64,000 nt of DNA, taken from assembly GCF_020010905.1 (NCBI RefSeq), contig NZ_JAGJBY010000001.1:3244001-3308000 (forward strand), read 5' to 3'. Within the stretch, counting starts at the first letter, position 1; each line of letters starts with the position of its first letter. Positions 28,718 through 36,744 of this stretch are shown piece by piece. Source of the DNA: Streptomyces acidiscabies (GTDB taxonomy: Bacteria > Actinomycetota > Actinomycetes > Streptomycetales > Streptomycetaceae). Below the pieces are notes generated by a model, which worked only from the letters and a program-made list of their open reading frames with translations, did no database searches and was not told the DNA's origin. A program made the translations under genes and the position numbers.

Positions 28718-29650
28718 ATGACCTCGTACGACACGTCTTCTGCCGCCGGTACCCCGGCCGGCCGCCGACGCGCACTGGGTCGGGGGCCGGGGGCCGAGGA
28801 GGATCCGCCGGTTCCCGAAGAGGCGCCGGTCCGTGAAGAGGTGGCTCCCGACGGGGTCTTCAAGGTTCGGCTCGCCAACTTCGAAGGCCCCTTCGACCTG
28901 CTGCTCCAGCTGATCGCCAAGCACAAGCTGGACGTCACCGAGGTCGCCCTGTCCAAGGTCACCGACGAGTTCATGGCGCACATCAGGGCGATGGGGCCGG
29001 ACTGGGACCTCGACCAGACGACCGAGTTCCTCGTCGTCGCCGCGACCCTCCTCGACCTCAAGGCCGCCCGGCTGCTGCCCGCCGCCGAGGTCGAGGACGA
29101 GGCCGACCTCGCGCTCCTCGAAGCGCGGGACCTGCTGTTCGCGCGCCTGTTGCAGTACCGGGCGTACAAGCAGATCGCCGACATCCTCAACCACCGCCTG
29201 GACGTCGAGGGGCGCCGCTACCCCCGTACCGTCGGGCTCGAAGCGCATCACGCCGAGCTGCTGCCCGAGGTCGTGATCAGCATCGGGGCGGAAGGATTCG
29301 CCAGGCTCGCCGTGAAGGCGATGCAGCCGAAGCCGAAGCCCCAGGTGTACGTCGACCACATCCACGCACCGCTGGTGAGCGTGCAGGAGCAGGCGCGGAT
29401 CGTCGTCGCGCGGCTCAGGGAGCTCGGCGAGGCCAGCTTCCGGGTGCTCGTCGAGGACACCGAGGACACCCTCACCGTCGTCGCCCGGTTCCTCGCGCTG
29501 CTGGAGCTGTACCGGGACAAGGCGGTCGAGCTGGACCAGGAGACGGCGCTGGGGGACCTGCTCGTGCGGTGGACCGGCGGGTCCGGCGAGGACGCAGCCG
29601 CCGCGGTGACCGACGAGTTCGACCGGCCGACCGAGGAGGAGGAGACGTGA
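28718..29650 (+). CDS. scpA: Segregation and condensation protein A
   Basis: The 310-residue kleisin bridges SMC heads in the bacterial condensin. After a 45-residue disordered N-terminus comes the conserved FKVRLANFEGPFDLLLQLIA, then KLDVTEVALSKVTDEFM and TEFLVVAATLLDLKAARLLP; the C-terminal winged-helix region has FLALLELYRDKAVELDQETA. TACCTT lies 8 nt before the ATG with no Shine-Dalgarno, so it may also be expressed from its own leaderless promoter in addition to read-through from parA. It overlaps scpB by GTGA. Confidence 0.95.
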   Translation: MTSYDTSSAAGTPAGRRRALGRGPGAEEDPPVPEEAPVREEVAPDGVFKVRLANFEGPFDLLLQLIAKHKLDVTEVALSKVTDEFMAHIRAMGPDWDLDQTTEFLVVAATLLDLKAARLLPAAEVEDEADLALLEARDLLFARLLQYRAYKQIADILNHRLDVEGRRYPRTVGLEAHHAELLPEVVISIGAEGFARLAVKAMQPKPKPQVYVDHIHAPLVSVQEQARIVVARLRELGEASFRVLVEDTEDTLTVVARFLALLELYRDKAVELDQETALGDLLVRWTGGSGEDAAAAVTDEFDRPTEEEET

Positions 29651-30267
29651 GCGAGGGCGTCGCGGAGCTGGACCTCAAGCCCGCGCTGGAGGCCGTCCTG
29701 ATGGTCGTCGACGAACCGGCGACCGAGGAGCATCTCGCGAAGCTCCTTCAGCGGCCCCGGCGGCAGGTCGCGGACGCGCTCAGGGAGCTGGCCGACGAGT
29801 ACACGGCACAGGGCAGGGGCTTCGAGCTGAGGGCCGTCGCCGGAGGCTGGCGCTACTACACGCGGCCCGCCTACTCGGCGGCCGTCGAGGGCTTCGTCCT
29901 GGACGGCCAGCAGGCCCGCCTCACCCAGGCGGCGCTGGAGACGCTCGCGGTCGTCGCCTACCGCCAGCCGGTCAGCCGCAGCCGCGTCTCCGCGGTGCGC
30001 GGAGTGAACTGCGACGGCGTGATGCGCACCCTGCTGCAACGGGGTCTGGTCGAGGAGACGGGCACGGAACCCGAAACAGGTGCGATCCTGTATGCGACGA
30101 CGAACTACTTCCTGGAGCGGATGGGCCTGCGCGGTCTGGACGAGCTTCCGGACCTCGCGCCCTTCCTCCCGGAGGCGGAGGCGATCGAGGCCGAGACGCT
30201 GGAAGGGGTCCCGTCGTTCGATCCGGACGCTCCGGATTCAGAGGAAGACGACAAGACGGAACTTTGA
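29647..30267 (+). CDS. scpB: Segregation and condensation protein B
   Basis: The 206-residue condensin accessory protein has two winged-helix domains. Recognisable segments are LKPALEAVLMVVDEPATEEH, GFELRAVAGGWRYYTRP and LTQAALETLAVVAYRQPVSR then GRVNCDGVMRTLL-like sequence (RGVNCDGVMRTLLQRGLVEE). It dimerises and binds the ScpA kleisin. Its start GTG overlaps the scpA stop. Its C-terminus is an acidic tail, and the stop TGA overlaps the next start by one base (TGATG). Confidence 0.95.
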   Translation: MSEGVAELDLKPALEAVLMVVDEPATEEHLAKLLQRPRRQVADALRELADEYTAQGRGFELRAVAGGWRYYTRPAYSAAVEGFVLDGQQARLTQAALETLAVVAYRQPVSRSRVSAVRGVNCDGVMRTLLQRGLVEETGTEPETGAILYATTNYFLERMGLRGLDELPDLAPFLPEAEAIEAETLEGVPSFDPDAPDSEEDDKTEL

Positions 30268-31388
30268 TGCGAAGCAGCAGCGGCAGGAACAGCAGCGGAA
30301 ACAACGGCGGGAGCCGTGGTGGCAACAGCGGCAGCCGCGGCGGGAACAGCGGGGGCCGCGGCGGTCAGCGCGGCGCCGGCAACAACCGTGACGACAACCA
30401 GGCCGGCCGGCCGAAGAGGCCGCGCCCCGAGGAGCGGCGCTACGACGTGGGCCCCGGCGCCTCCCCGGAGGGCCCCAAGTCCGGGCGCGGCGCCTCGGCG
30501 CGCGGCGGTGCCAAGGGCGGCCCGAAGCAGTCCGCGGGCAGCGGTCGCGGGCGCTGGGTCCCGGCGACCTCGCGTGAGTACGACGCGCGCGCGGAGGAGC
30601 GCAACCGGGAGCGGTACGCGGACAAGAAGGACGTCAAGCTCCCCAAGACCTTCCCGGGCGCCGAGCAGGAGGGCGAGCGGCTCCAGAAGATCCTCGCGCG
30701 CGCGGGCTACGGCTCGCGGCGGGCCTGCGAGGAGCTGATCGAGCAGGCGCGCGTGGAGGTCAACGGCGAGATCGTCCTGGAGCAGGGCAAGCGCGTCGAC
30801 CCCGAGAAGGACGAGGTGCGTGTCGACGGGCTGACGGTCGCGACGCAGACGTACCAGTTCTTCTCGCTGAACAAGCCCGCCGGTGTCGTCTCCACGATGG
30901 AGGACAACGAGGGCCGGCAGTGCCTCGGCGACTACGTCACCAACCGTGAGACGCGCCTGTTCCACGTGGGCCGGCTCGACACGGAGACCGAGGGCGTCAT
31001 CCTGCTCACCAACCACGGTGAGCTGGCGCACCGCCTGACCCACCCCCGGTACGGCGTGAAGAAGGTCTACCTCGCGCACATCGTCGGCCCGATCCCGCGC
31101 GACCTGGGCAAGCGGCTGAAGGACGGCATCCAGCTGGAGGACGGGTACGCACGCGCGGACCACTTCCGGGTCGTCGAGCAGACCGGCAAGAACTACCTGG
31201 TCGAGGTGACGCTCCACGAGGGCCGCAAGCACATCGTGCGGCGCATGCTCGCCGAGGCGGGCTTCCCGGTGGACAAGCTGGTGCGGGTCGCCTTCGGCCC
31301 GATCACCCTCGGCGACCAGAAGTCGGGCTGGCTGCGGCGGCTGTCCAACACCGAGGTGGGGATGCTGATGCAGGAGGTCGACCTCTAG
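30267..31388 (+). CDS. rRNA pseudouridine synthase (RluB/RsuA family) with Gly/Arg-rich N-terminus
   Basis: This encodes 373 residues. The first 110 are disordered and rich in Gly, Ser, Arg and Asn. An S4 RNA-binding domain follows (RLQKILARAGYGSRRACEEL), then the RsuA/RluB catalytic domain with FFSLNKPAGVVSTMEDNEGR, HVGRLDTETEGVILLTNHGE containing the catalytic Asp, and LHEGRKHIVRRMLAEAGFPV. It isomerises a uridine in 23S or 16S rRNA to pseudouridine. It is the last gene of the scpA-scpB operon, coupled by TGATG, and a hairpin terminator follows. Confidence 0.93.
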   Translation: MRSSSGRNSSGNNGGSRGGNSGSRGGNSGGRGGQRGAGNNRDDNQAGRPKRPRPEERRYDVGPGASPEGPKSGRGASARGGAKGGPKQSAGSGRGRWVPATSREYDARAEERNRERYADKKDVKLPKTFPGAEQEGERLQKILARAGYGSRRACEELIEQARVEVNGEIVLEQGKRVDPEKDEVRVDGLTVATQTYQFFSLNKPAGVVSTMEDNEGRQCLGDYVTNRETRLFHVGRLDTETEGVILLTNHGELAHRLTHPRYGVKKVYLAHIVGPIPRDLGKRLKDGIQLEDGYARADHFRVVEQTGKNYLVEVTLHEGRKHIVRRMLAEAGFPVDKLVRVAFGPITLGDQKSGWLRRLSNTEVGMLMQEVDL

Positions 31389-31408
31389 AAGGCGGCTGTA
31401 CGGCTCCG

Positions 31409-31446
31409 TGACGGCCGATCCCTGGTTCTCCGGGATCCGGCCGTCA
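31409..31446 (+). terminator. Hairpin terminator after the pseudouridine synthase gene
   Basis: TGACGGCCGATCCC (31409-31422) pairs with GGGATCCGGCCGTCA (31432-31446) with one bulged base and a 9-nt loop, 20 bp after the stop. No U-tract follows, except a short ATTG. Confidence 0.75.
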
Positions 31447-31529
31447 TTGCGTTCCGGAGAGGCCCTCCTGGGGGTGCTGAGGGCTTTCGTGGGTTTTGTG
31501 GAGGGCCGGTGCCGGTCGCGGCCAGGGTC

Positions 31530-31572
31530 TTGTCGCCGGTGGACACGCTGCTTATGGTCGAGATGACCATAA
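31530..31572 (+). promoter_or_regulatory. Promoter with overlapping NrtR-type operator
   Basis: TTGTCG (31530-31535), a 17-bp spacer and TATGGT (31553-31558) form a good promoter. A perfect inverted repeat, TTATGGTC (31552-31559), GAGAT, GACCATAA (31565-31572), covers the -10 box and probable start point, 16 bp before the regulator gene. Position and symmetry fit autorepression by the NrtR-like protein encoded next. Confidence 0.8.
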
Positions 31573-31587
31573 AGGCGGGGGGCGACT

Positions 31588-32310
31588 ATGGACGGCTACG
31601 ACAAGCACGCGTACGAACCCTTCGCCGTGACCGTCGACCTCGCGGTGTTCACCCTGCGCGCGGGCGCCCTGCACGTCCTGCTCGTCGAACGGGGCCGGCC
31701 GCCGTACGCCGGACAGTGGGCCCTGCCCGGCGGGTTCGTGCTGCCCGAGGAGTCCGCCGAGGACGCCGCCCTGCGCGAACTCGCCGAGGAGACCGGCCTC
31801 ACCGGCGCCGCCGGCCTCCACCTGGAGCAGCTGCGCACCTACAGCGACCCCGGCCGCGACCCCCGGATGCGCGTCGTCTCCGTCGCCTTCGCCGCCCTCG
31901 TCCCCGACGGACCCGAACCGCACGGCGGGGGCGACGCCGTACAGGCCCGCTGGACGCCGTACGACGAGGCCGGGCCGCTCGCCTTCGACCACGACCGGAT
32001 CCTCGCCGACGCACGCGCACGCGTGGGCGCCAAGTTCGAGTACACGTGCCTCGCCACCGCGTTCTGCCCGCCCGAGTTCACCCTCGGCGAGCTGCAACGC
32101 GTGTACGAGACCGTCTGGGGCACCGGCCTCGACCGGCCCAACTTCCGCCGCAAGGTCCTCGCCACACCCGGCTTCGTCGAACCGGCCCGCGCGGGCGCCG
32201 CCCGGCTCACCGGGGGGCGCGGCAAACCCGCCGCCCTCTACCGCGCGGGGACGGCCACCGCTCTCCACCCGCCGCTCGTCCGGCCCTCTTCAGAAGGACG
32301 TCCCTCATGA
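31588..32310 (+). CDS. NrtR-like regulator: NUDIX domain plus winged-helix C-terminus
   Basis: The 240-residue product has an N-terminal NUDIX domain (YEPFAVTVDLAVFTLRAG) with the complete box pattern GxxxxxExxxxxxxREUxEExGU in GGFVLPEESAEDAALRELAE followed by ETGL. The C-terminal region has FTLGELQRVYETVWGTGLDR and NFRRKVLATPGFVEP, the winged-helix layout of the NrtR family. NrtR proteins repress NAD-related genes and sense ADP-ribose or related ligands. The box is intact, so hydrolytic activity is also possible. It overlaps the ADP-ribosylglycohydrolase start by ATGA and has a palindromic operator in its promoter. Confidence 0.88.
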   Translation: MDGYDKHAYEPFAVTVDLAVFTLRAGALHVLLVERGRPPYAGQWALPGGFVLPEESAEDAALRELAEETGLTGAAGLHLEQLRTYSDPGRDPRMRVVSVAFAALVPDGPEPHGGGDAVQARWTPYDEAGPLAFDHDRILADARARVGAKFEYTCLATAFCPPEFTLGELQRVYETVWGTGLDRPNFRRKVLATPGFVEPARAGAARLTGGRGKPAALYRAGTATALHPPLVRPSSEGRPS

Positions 32311-33326
32311 GTTACATCGCGCACAAGCGTGCCGCCTCCGGGGCCCTGGTGGGGCTGGCACTGGGGGACGCGTTCGGGTTCCCCACCGAGTTCAACGACG
32401 TCCCCCAGATCGTCGCCAAGTTCGGGCCCTGGCGGCAGATGCCGCTCCCCACGCGCGCGTTCGTCTCCGACGACACGCAGATGACACTGGCCCTCGCGCG
32501 CGGGCTGCGGTCCGCGAGGGACCGGGGCGTGCTCGCGCCGCTGGGGCTGGAGCGGTCGGTGCGCGAGGAGTTCGTGAAGTGGTACCACTCCCCGGAGAAC
32601 AACCGCGCACCCGGAACGACCTGTCTCAGGGCGTGCGAGCTGCTCGACGACCCCGAGCGGCACTGGCAGGACGCCAGCCGGATCGACTCCAAGGGGTGCG
32701 GCGCCAACATGCGCGTCGCGCCCATCGGGCTCGCGCCCGCGCTCAGCGACGAACAGCGCGCGGGCGCCGCCCAGCTCCAGGCCGGGCTCACCCACGGCCA
32801 CCCCACCGCGCTCGCCGCCTCCGACCTCACCGCGCACGCGGTACGGCTCCTCGCGCACGGGACCCGGCCCGACGCCCTGATCGGGCTCCTGCGCGCGTAC
32901 GCGCTGGCGAACCGGTCCAAGTACCGGCGGGACTGGCTGGGGGACCTGTGGACCCGCAGCCAGGACCCGAGCCCGGAGCACTTCATCGCGCGCGGGTGGG
33001 ACGAGTGCCTCGCCGTCCTCGACCGGCTGGAAGCGGCTCTGCTGGCTCCCGATCCGGAGGCCGACCCGTGTCTCGCGACCGGGGCCGGGTGGATCGCCGA
33101 GGAGGCGCTCGCGACGGGGCTGTTCTGCTTCCTGCTGTTCCCCGAGGAGCCGGTGACCGCGCTGCGCCGGGCCGCCTGCTCCTCCGGGGACTCCGACTCG
33201 ATCGCCTGTCTCACGGGCGCTTTCGCGGGGGCGTGGCTGGGGATCGACGCGTGGCCCACGGAGTGGGCGGACCGGATCGAGTACGGGAGCGAGCTGGTGA
33301 CGCTGGGGGCGCTGTGGGACGAGTGA
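32307..33326 (+). CDS. ADP-ribosylglycohydrolase family protein (DraG/ARH-like)
   Basis: The 339-residue enzyme is of the ADP-ribosyl-glycohydrolase fold. Metal-binding motifs are present: LVGLALGDAFGFPTEF, SDDTQMTLALARGL with the Asp-Asp-Thr cluster, and CSSGDSDSIACLTGAFAGAW at the C-terminus. Such enzymes remove ADP-ribose from proteins, nucleic acids or small molecules in a Mg-dependent reaction. The ATG overlaps the NrtR stop and AAGGA precedes it, so it is cotranscribed with and probably controlled by NrtR. This suggests a small ADP-ribose-responsive operon. Confidence 0.92.
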   Translation: MSYIAHKRAASGALVGLALGDAFGFPTEFNDVPQIVAKFGPWRQMPLPTRAFVSDDTQMTLALARGLRSARDRGVLAPLGLERSVREEFVKWYHSPENNRAPGTTCLRACELLDDPERHWQDASRIDSKGCGANMRVAPIGLAPALSDEQRAGAAQLQAGLTHGHPTALAASDLTAHAVRLLAHGTRPDALIGLLRAYALANRSKYRRDWLGDLWTRSQDPSPEHFIARGWDECLAVLDRLEAALLAPDPEADPCLATGAGWIAEEALATGLFCFLLFPEEPVTALRRAACSSGDSDSIACLTGAFAGAWLGIDAWPTEWADRIEYGSELVTLGALWDE

Positions 33327-33389
33327 GGGGTGGTGCGCGCGCGAGGGGGCCGGCGGTTTCTCACGCGCGCGCGTGACGGGGTTTCGCGC

Positions 33390-33806
33390 TCACACCAAGG
33401 TGATCGTGTCGCCCTTCACCGTGATCTCCTTCACGGGCAGCGGGCGCGGGGCCGGGCCGCCCTTCACCGCGCCGTCCGTGATGCTGTACATGCTCTTGTG
33501 ACAGGGGCAGTCGATCGTGCCGTCCGCGACCGTGGCCACCGTGCAGCCCTGGTGCGTGCAGACCGCCGAGAACGCCTTGAACTCGCCCTTCACCGGCTGC
33601 GTGACCACGACCTTCTGGTCCTTGAAGATCTTGCCGCCACCGACCGGGATGTCGGAGGTCTTGGCGAGGTCCGTCGTCCCCGGGGTGCTGTCCGAGGAGG
33701 AGCTGTCCTTGTCGTCGGAGCCGCCACAGGCTGTCGTGAGCGCCACCGCGCTCGTCGTCATCAGGGACGTCAGGAGGACCGTTCGGCGGGTCGCGGGGAG
33801 CGTCAT
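33390..33806 (-). CDS. Rieske (2Fe-2S) lipoprotein, Tat-type signal
   Basis: The 138-residue product begins MTLPATRRTVLLTS with a twin-arginine signal and lipobox ending ALTTAC (Cys27), then a Ser/Asp-rich linker. The Rieske domain contains CTHQGC (Cys83, His85, Cys88) and CPCHKS (Cys100, Cys102, His103), which supply the two Cys and two His cluster ligands and the disulfide pair. It is likely an outer-face electron carrier of unknown partner; it is not part of a bc1 operon. ATG at 33806 is chosen because AGGA lies 8 nt upstream; ATGs further upstream add a non-signal extension. Confidence 0.9.
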   Translation of the reverse strand: MTLPATRRTVLLTSLMTTSAVALTTACGGSDDKDSSSSDSTPGTTDLAKTSDIPVGGGKIFKDQKVVVTQPVKGEFKAFSAVCTHQGCTVATVADGTIDCPCHKSMYSITDGAVKGGPAPRPLPVKEITVKGDTITLV

Positions 33807-33902
33807 GCGCGTCATCCTGGCACCGACGGGCGGCAACGAGAAGCAACCGGGACGGAGTGGCACAAAGGCGTCGGGCGTCTCAGGGGGCGGGCGGGCGCGC
33901 CG

Positions 33903-33925
33903 TTGTCAGTGGTGCTGATTACGCT
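33903..33925 (+). promoter_or_regulatory. RecA-independent DNA-damage-type promoter (PafBC/LinX consensus)
   Basis: TTGTCAGTG (33903-33911), 8 bp, and TACGCT (33920-33925) match exactly the TTGTCRGTG-N8-TAnnnT consensus of RecA-independent damage promoters in mycobacteria. It drives the aroH remnant-tyrA region with a leader of about 45 nt. The link to DNA damage is by motif only. Confidence 0.65.
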
Positions 33926-33975
33926 GGGTGGTCCAGAGGCGCGGTGTGCGGGACGGAACAGCGAGGAGCGGTGGC

Positions 33976-34074
33976 GTGGCGGTACGAGCGGTCAGGGGGG
34001 CCGTCCAGGTGGACGAGGTCGTCGGGGAGACGGCGCGGCGGGTCGGGGAACTGCTCAGGGGCGTCGCGCAGTGA
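33976..34074 (+). pseudogene. aroH: Remnant of an AroH-type chorismate mutase gene
   Basis: A 32-codon frame starts at GTG 33976 behind a strong GAGGAG (33963-33968) and ends in a TGA overlapping the tyrA start. It begins MAVRAVRGAVQ, the start I recall for the roughly 120-residue Streptomyces AroH, and continues with a short helix DEVVGETARRVGELL. The rest of the AroH barrel, including its active-site Arg and Glu, is absent. Chorismate mutase normally precedes tyrA in this cluster, so this is probably a truncated relic kept for translational coupling. A genuine leader peptide is the alternative. Confidence 0.6.
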
Positions 34075-35156
34075 GGACCGCGCTCGTCATCGGGACCGGG
34101 CTCATCGGGACGTCCGTCGCCATGGCCCTCGTACAGCGAGGGGTCGTCGTCCATCTCGCCGACCATGATCCGGAGCAGGCCCGGACGGCCGCCGCGCTGG
34201 GGGCCGGGACCGATGAGGCTCCCGACGGGGCCGTCGATCTCGCCGTCGTCGCCGCGCCGCCCGCCCATGTCGCCCGGGTGCTCGCCGACGCCATGCGGCG
34301 CGGGGTCGCGTACGGGTATCTCGACGTCGCCAGCGTCAAGGGCGGGCCCCGGCGGGAGCTGGAGGCCGCCGGCGTCGATCTGTCCCGGTACCTCGGGACG
34401 CATCCCATGTCCGGGCGGGAGAAGTCCGGGCCCCTCGCCGCGTCCGCCGAGCTGTTCGAGGGGCGGCCCTGGGTGCTGACGCCCACGCGGGACACCGAGA
34501 CCGAGGTGCTCAATCTCGCGCTGGAGCTGGTCTCCCACTGCCGGGCGGTGCCGGTCGTCATGGACGCCGACGCCCACGACCGTGCCGTCGCGCTCGTCTC
34601 CCACATGCCGCACATCGTGGCCAGCCTCGTCGCCGCCCGGCTGGAACATGCCGAGGAGTCCGCCGTGCGGCTGTCCGGCGGGGGGATCCGGGACGTGACG
34701 CGGATCGCCGGGTCCGATCCCCGGATGTGGATCGACATCCTGTCCGCGAATCCCGGGCCGGTGGCCGAGCTGCTCTCCGACGTCGCCGCGGATCTCGACG
34801 AGACCGTACGGGCGCTGCGGGCCGTGGAGTCCGGGGATCCCGATCAGCTGAAGGCGGGGGTCGCCGGGATCGAGGACGTGCTGCGGCGGGGGAACGCGGG
34901 CCAGGTCCGGGTGCCGGGGAAGCACGGCGCCGCGCACCGGGTGTACGAGATCGTCGCCGTGCTCATCGACGACCAGCCGGGGCAGTTGGCCCGGATCTTC
35001 GCGGATGCCGGGCGGGCCGGGGTGAACGTCGAGGACGTGCGGATCGAGCACGCGACGGGGCAACAGGCCGGGCTGGTGCAGCTGATGGTGGAGCCGAAGG
35101 CCGCGCCGGTGCTGGCGGCGGCTCTGCGGGAGCGGGGCTGGGGGGTACGCCAGTAG
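34071..35156 (+). CDS. tyrA: Prephenate dehydrogenase with C-terminal ACT-like domain
   Basis: The 361-residue enzyme oxidises and decarboxylates prephenate to 4-hydroxyphenylpyruvate with NAD(P). It shows the Rossmann motif ALVIGTGLIGTSVAMALVQR, DVASVKGGPRREL, the catalytic histidine in GTHPMSGREKSGP, and VALVSHMPHIVASLVAARLE. The C-terminal 75 residues (EIVAVLIDDQPGQLARIFAD) form an ACT-like regulatory domain that may sense tyrosine. GTG at 34071 overlaps the remnant's stop. If the aroH remnant is truly dead, another chorismate mutase must supply prephenate. Confidence 0.95.
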   Translation: MRTALVIGTGLIGTSVAMALVQRGVVVHLADHDPEQARTAAALGAGTDEAPDGAVDLAVVAAPPAHVARVLADAMRRGVAYGYLDVASVKGGPRRELEAAGVDLSRYLGTHPMSGREKSGPLAASAELFEGRPWVLTPTRDTETEVLNLALELVSHCRAVPVVMDADAHDRAVALVSHMPHIVASLVAARLEHAEESAVRLSGGGIRDVTRIAGSDPRMWIDILSANPGPVAELLSDVAADLDETVRALRAVESGDPDQLKAGVAGIEDVLRRGNAGQVRVPGKHGAAHRVYEIVAVLIDDQPGQLARIFADAGRAGVNVEDVRIEHATGQQAGLVQLMVEPKAAPVLAAALRERGWGVRQ

Positions 35157-35256
35157 CCGGGCACCGGGGAGGGGGGTGATGTGTACGCAGTAACCTTGTG
35201 CGGGGCGTTCTTGTCGTCCCGGATCCCACCACCATGCACCAGGAAGGTGTCCCCCC

Positions 35257-35946
35257 GTGGAAAACGGCGCCGCTCAGCCTGTGATCGTTGCCATCGACGG
35301 TCCCTCCGGCACCGGGAAGTCGAGTACGTCGAAGGCTGTGGCCGGGGCACTTGGGCTTAGCTACCTGGACACCGGGGCCCAGTACCGGGCGATCACCTGG
35401 TGGATGGTGAGCAACGGGATCGACGTCGACGATGCCGAGGCCGTCGCCGCGGTCGCGGGGAAGCCGGAGATCCTTTCGGGGACCGACCCGGCCGCGCCCA
35501 CGATCCAGGTCGACGGGGTGGACGTCGCCGGGCCCATCCGGACGCAGGACGTGACCTCCAAGGTCAGCGCCGTGAGCGCGGTGCCCGAGGTGCGTGCCCG
35601 GATCACCGAGTTGCAGCGGTCCATCGCCGCCGGCGCGGAGCAGGGGATCGTCGTCGAGGGCCGGGACATCGGGACGACCGTCCTGCCGGACGCCGACCTG
35701 AAGATCTTCCTCACCGCGTCCGCCGAGGCACGGGCCGCCCGCCGCAGCGGGGAGCTGGGGCAGGGCACCGACGTCGCCGCCACCCGCGAGGCGCTGGTCA
35801 AGCGGGACGCGGCGGACTCCAGCCGCAAGACCTCGCCGCTCGCCAAGGCGGACGACGCGGTCGAGGTGGACACCACGGAGCTGACGCTGACCCAGGTCAT
35901 CGAGTGCGTCGTGACCCTCGTCGAGGAGAAGCGGGCGGGAAAGTGA
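35257..35946 (+). CDS. cmk: Cytidylate kinase
   Basis: The 229-residue P-loop kinase phosphorylates CMP and dCMP. The Walker A is GPSGTGKS (residues 15-22), followed by LSYLDTGAQYRAITWW for nucleotide binding, EGRDIGTTVLPDADLKIFLT and ALVKRDAADSSRKTSPLAKA, all typical of Cmk. GTG at 35257 has AGGAAGG upstream. TAACCT near 35191 could be the -10 of its own promoter. It lies in the conserved tyrA-cmk-plsC-der cluster, 1 bp before plsC. Confidence 0.95.
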   Translation: MENGAAQPVIVAIDGPSGTGKSSTSKAVAGALGLSYLDTGAQYRAITWWMVSNGIDVDDAEAVAAVAGKPEILSGTDPAAPTIQVDGVDVAGPIRTQDVTSKVSAVSAVPEVRARITELQRSIAAGAEQGIVVEGRDIGTTVLPDADLKIFLTASAEARAARRSGELGQGTDVAATREALVKRDAADSSRKTSPLAKADDAVEVDTTELTLTQVIECVVTLVEEKRAGK

Positions 35947-35947
35947 C

Positions 35948-36670
35948 GTGACCACACACCCCACCCGGTCCGCCTGGACGTCCCGGCTCACCCGGCGTCT
36001 CTCCGCGCCGGACACACCGGCCGCTCCCTCCGTACCCTCCGAGAAGGGTGCCGAGGTCGGCCGGCGGATCGGCGTAGGCCTCATGTACGGCTTCTGGAAA
36101 CCCCGCGTGCTCGGGTCCTGGCGGGTCCCCGCCACCGGCCCCGTCATCTTCGCCGTCAACCACTCGCACAACATCGACGGCCCGATGGTGATGGGCGTGG
36201 CACCCAGGCCCACGCACTTCCTGATCAAGAAGGAAGCGTTCGTTGGTCCCCTGGACCCCTTCCTGCTGCGCATCGGCCAGCTGAAGGTGGACCGGGACTC
36301 GACCGACCGGGGCGCCGTCACCCAGGCGCTGGACGTCCTGAAGAACGGCGGCGTCCTGGGGATCTTCCCCGAGGGCAGCCGGGGTGAGGGAGACTTCGCG
36401 GCGCTGCGGGCGGGCCTCGCCTACTTCGCCGTACGCGGGAACGCGCTGATCGTCCCCGTGGCCGTCCTGGGAAGTTCCGAGCGGCAGGGGCGGTTGGTCA
36501 AGGGGCTGCCCCCGCTGCGCTCGCGCGTCGACGTCGTCTTCGGCGACCCCTTCGACGCGAGCGACGGAACGGGCCGCCGCACCCGCAAGGCCCTCGACGA
36601 GGCCACGGAACGCATCCAGAAGCAGCTCACCGCGCACCTGGAAAACGCGAAGCGCCTCACCGGGCGCTAA
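35948..36670 (+). CDS. 1-acyl-sn-glycerol-3-phosphate acyltransferase family protein (PlsC)
   Basis: The 240-residue protein has the acyltransferase motifs of PlsC-type enzymes: the catalytic NHSHNIDG in VIFAVNHSHNIDGPMVMGV, and FPEGSRGEGDF for glycerol-phosphate binding. VDRDSTDRG and VPVAVLGSSE complete blocks II and IV. It acylates lysophosphatidate or a related acceptor at the membrane face. The N-terminal 40 residues are basic and probably disordered. It starts 1 bp after cmk and is followed by der, as in other Streptomyces. Confidence 0.92.
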   Translation: MTTHPTRSAWTSRLTRRLSAPDTPAAPSVPSEKGAEVGRRIGVGLMYGFWKPRVLGSWRVPATGPVIFAVNHSHNIDGPMVMGVAPRPTHFLIKKEAFVGPLDPFLLRIGQLKVDRDSTDRGAVTQALDVLKNGGVLGIFPEGSRGEGDFAALRAGLAYFAVRGNALIVPVAVLGSSERQGRLVKGLPPLRSRVDVVFGDPFDASDGTGRRTRKALDEATERIQKQLTAHLENAKRLTGR

Positions 36671-36744
36671 GCGACACTTAGTAGTGGACCGTCCCAATAA
36701 CGGCCGGCCCACCGATCACCACGATGAACGAGGTACGGAACTTC

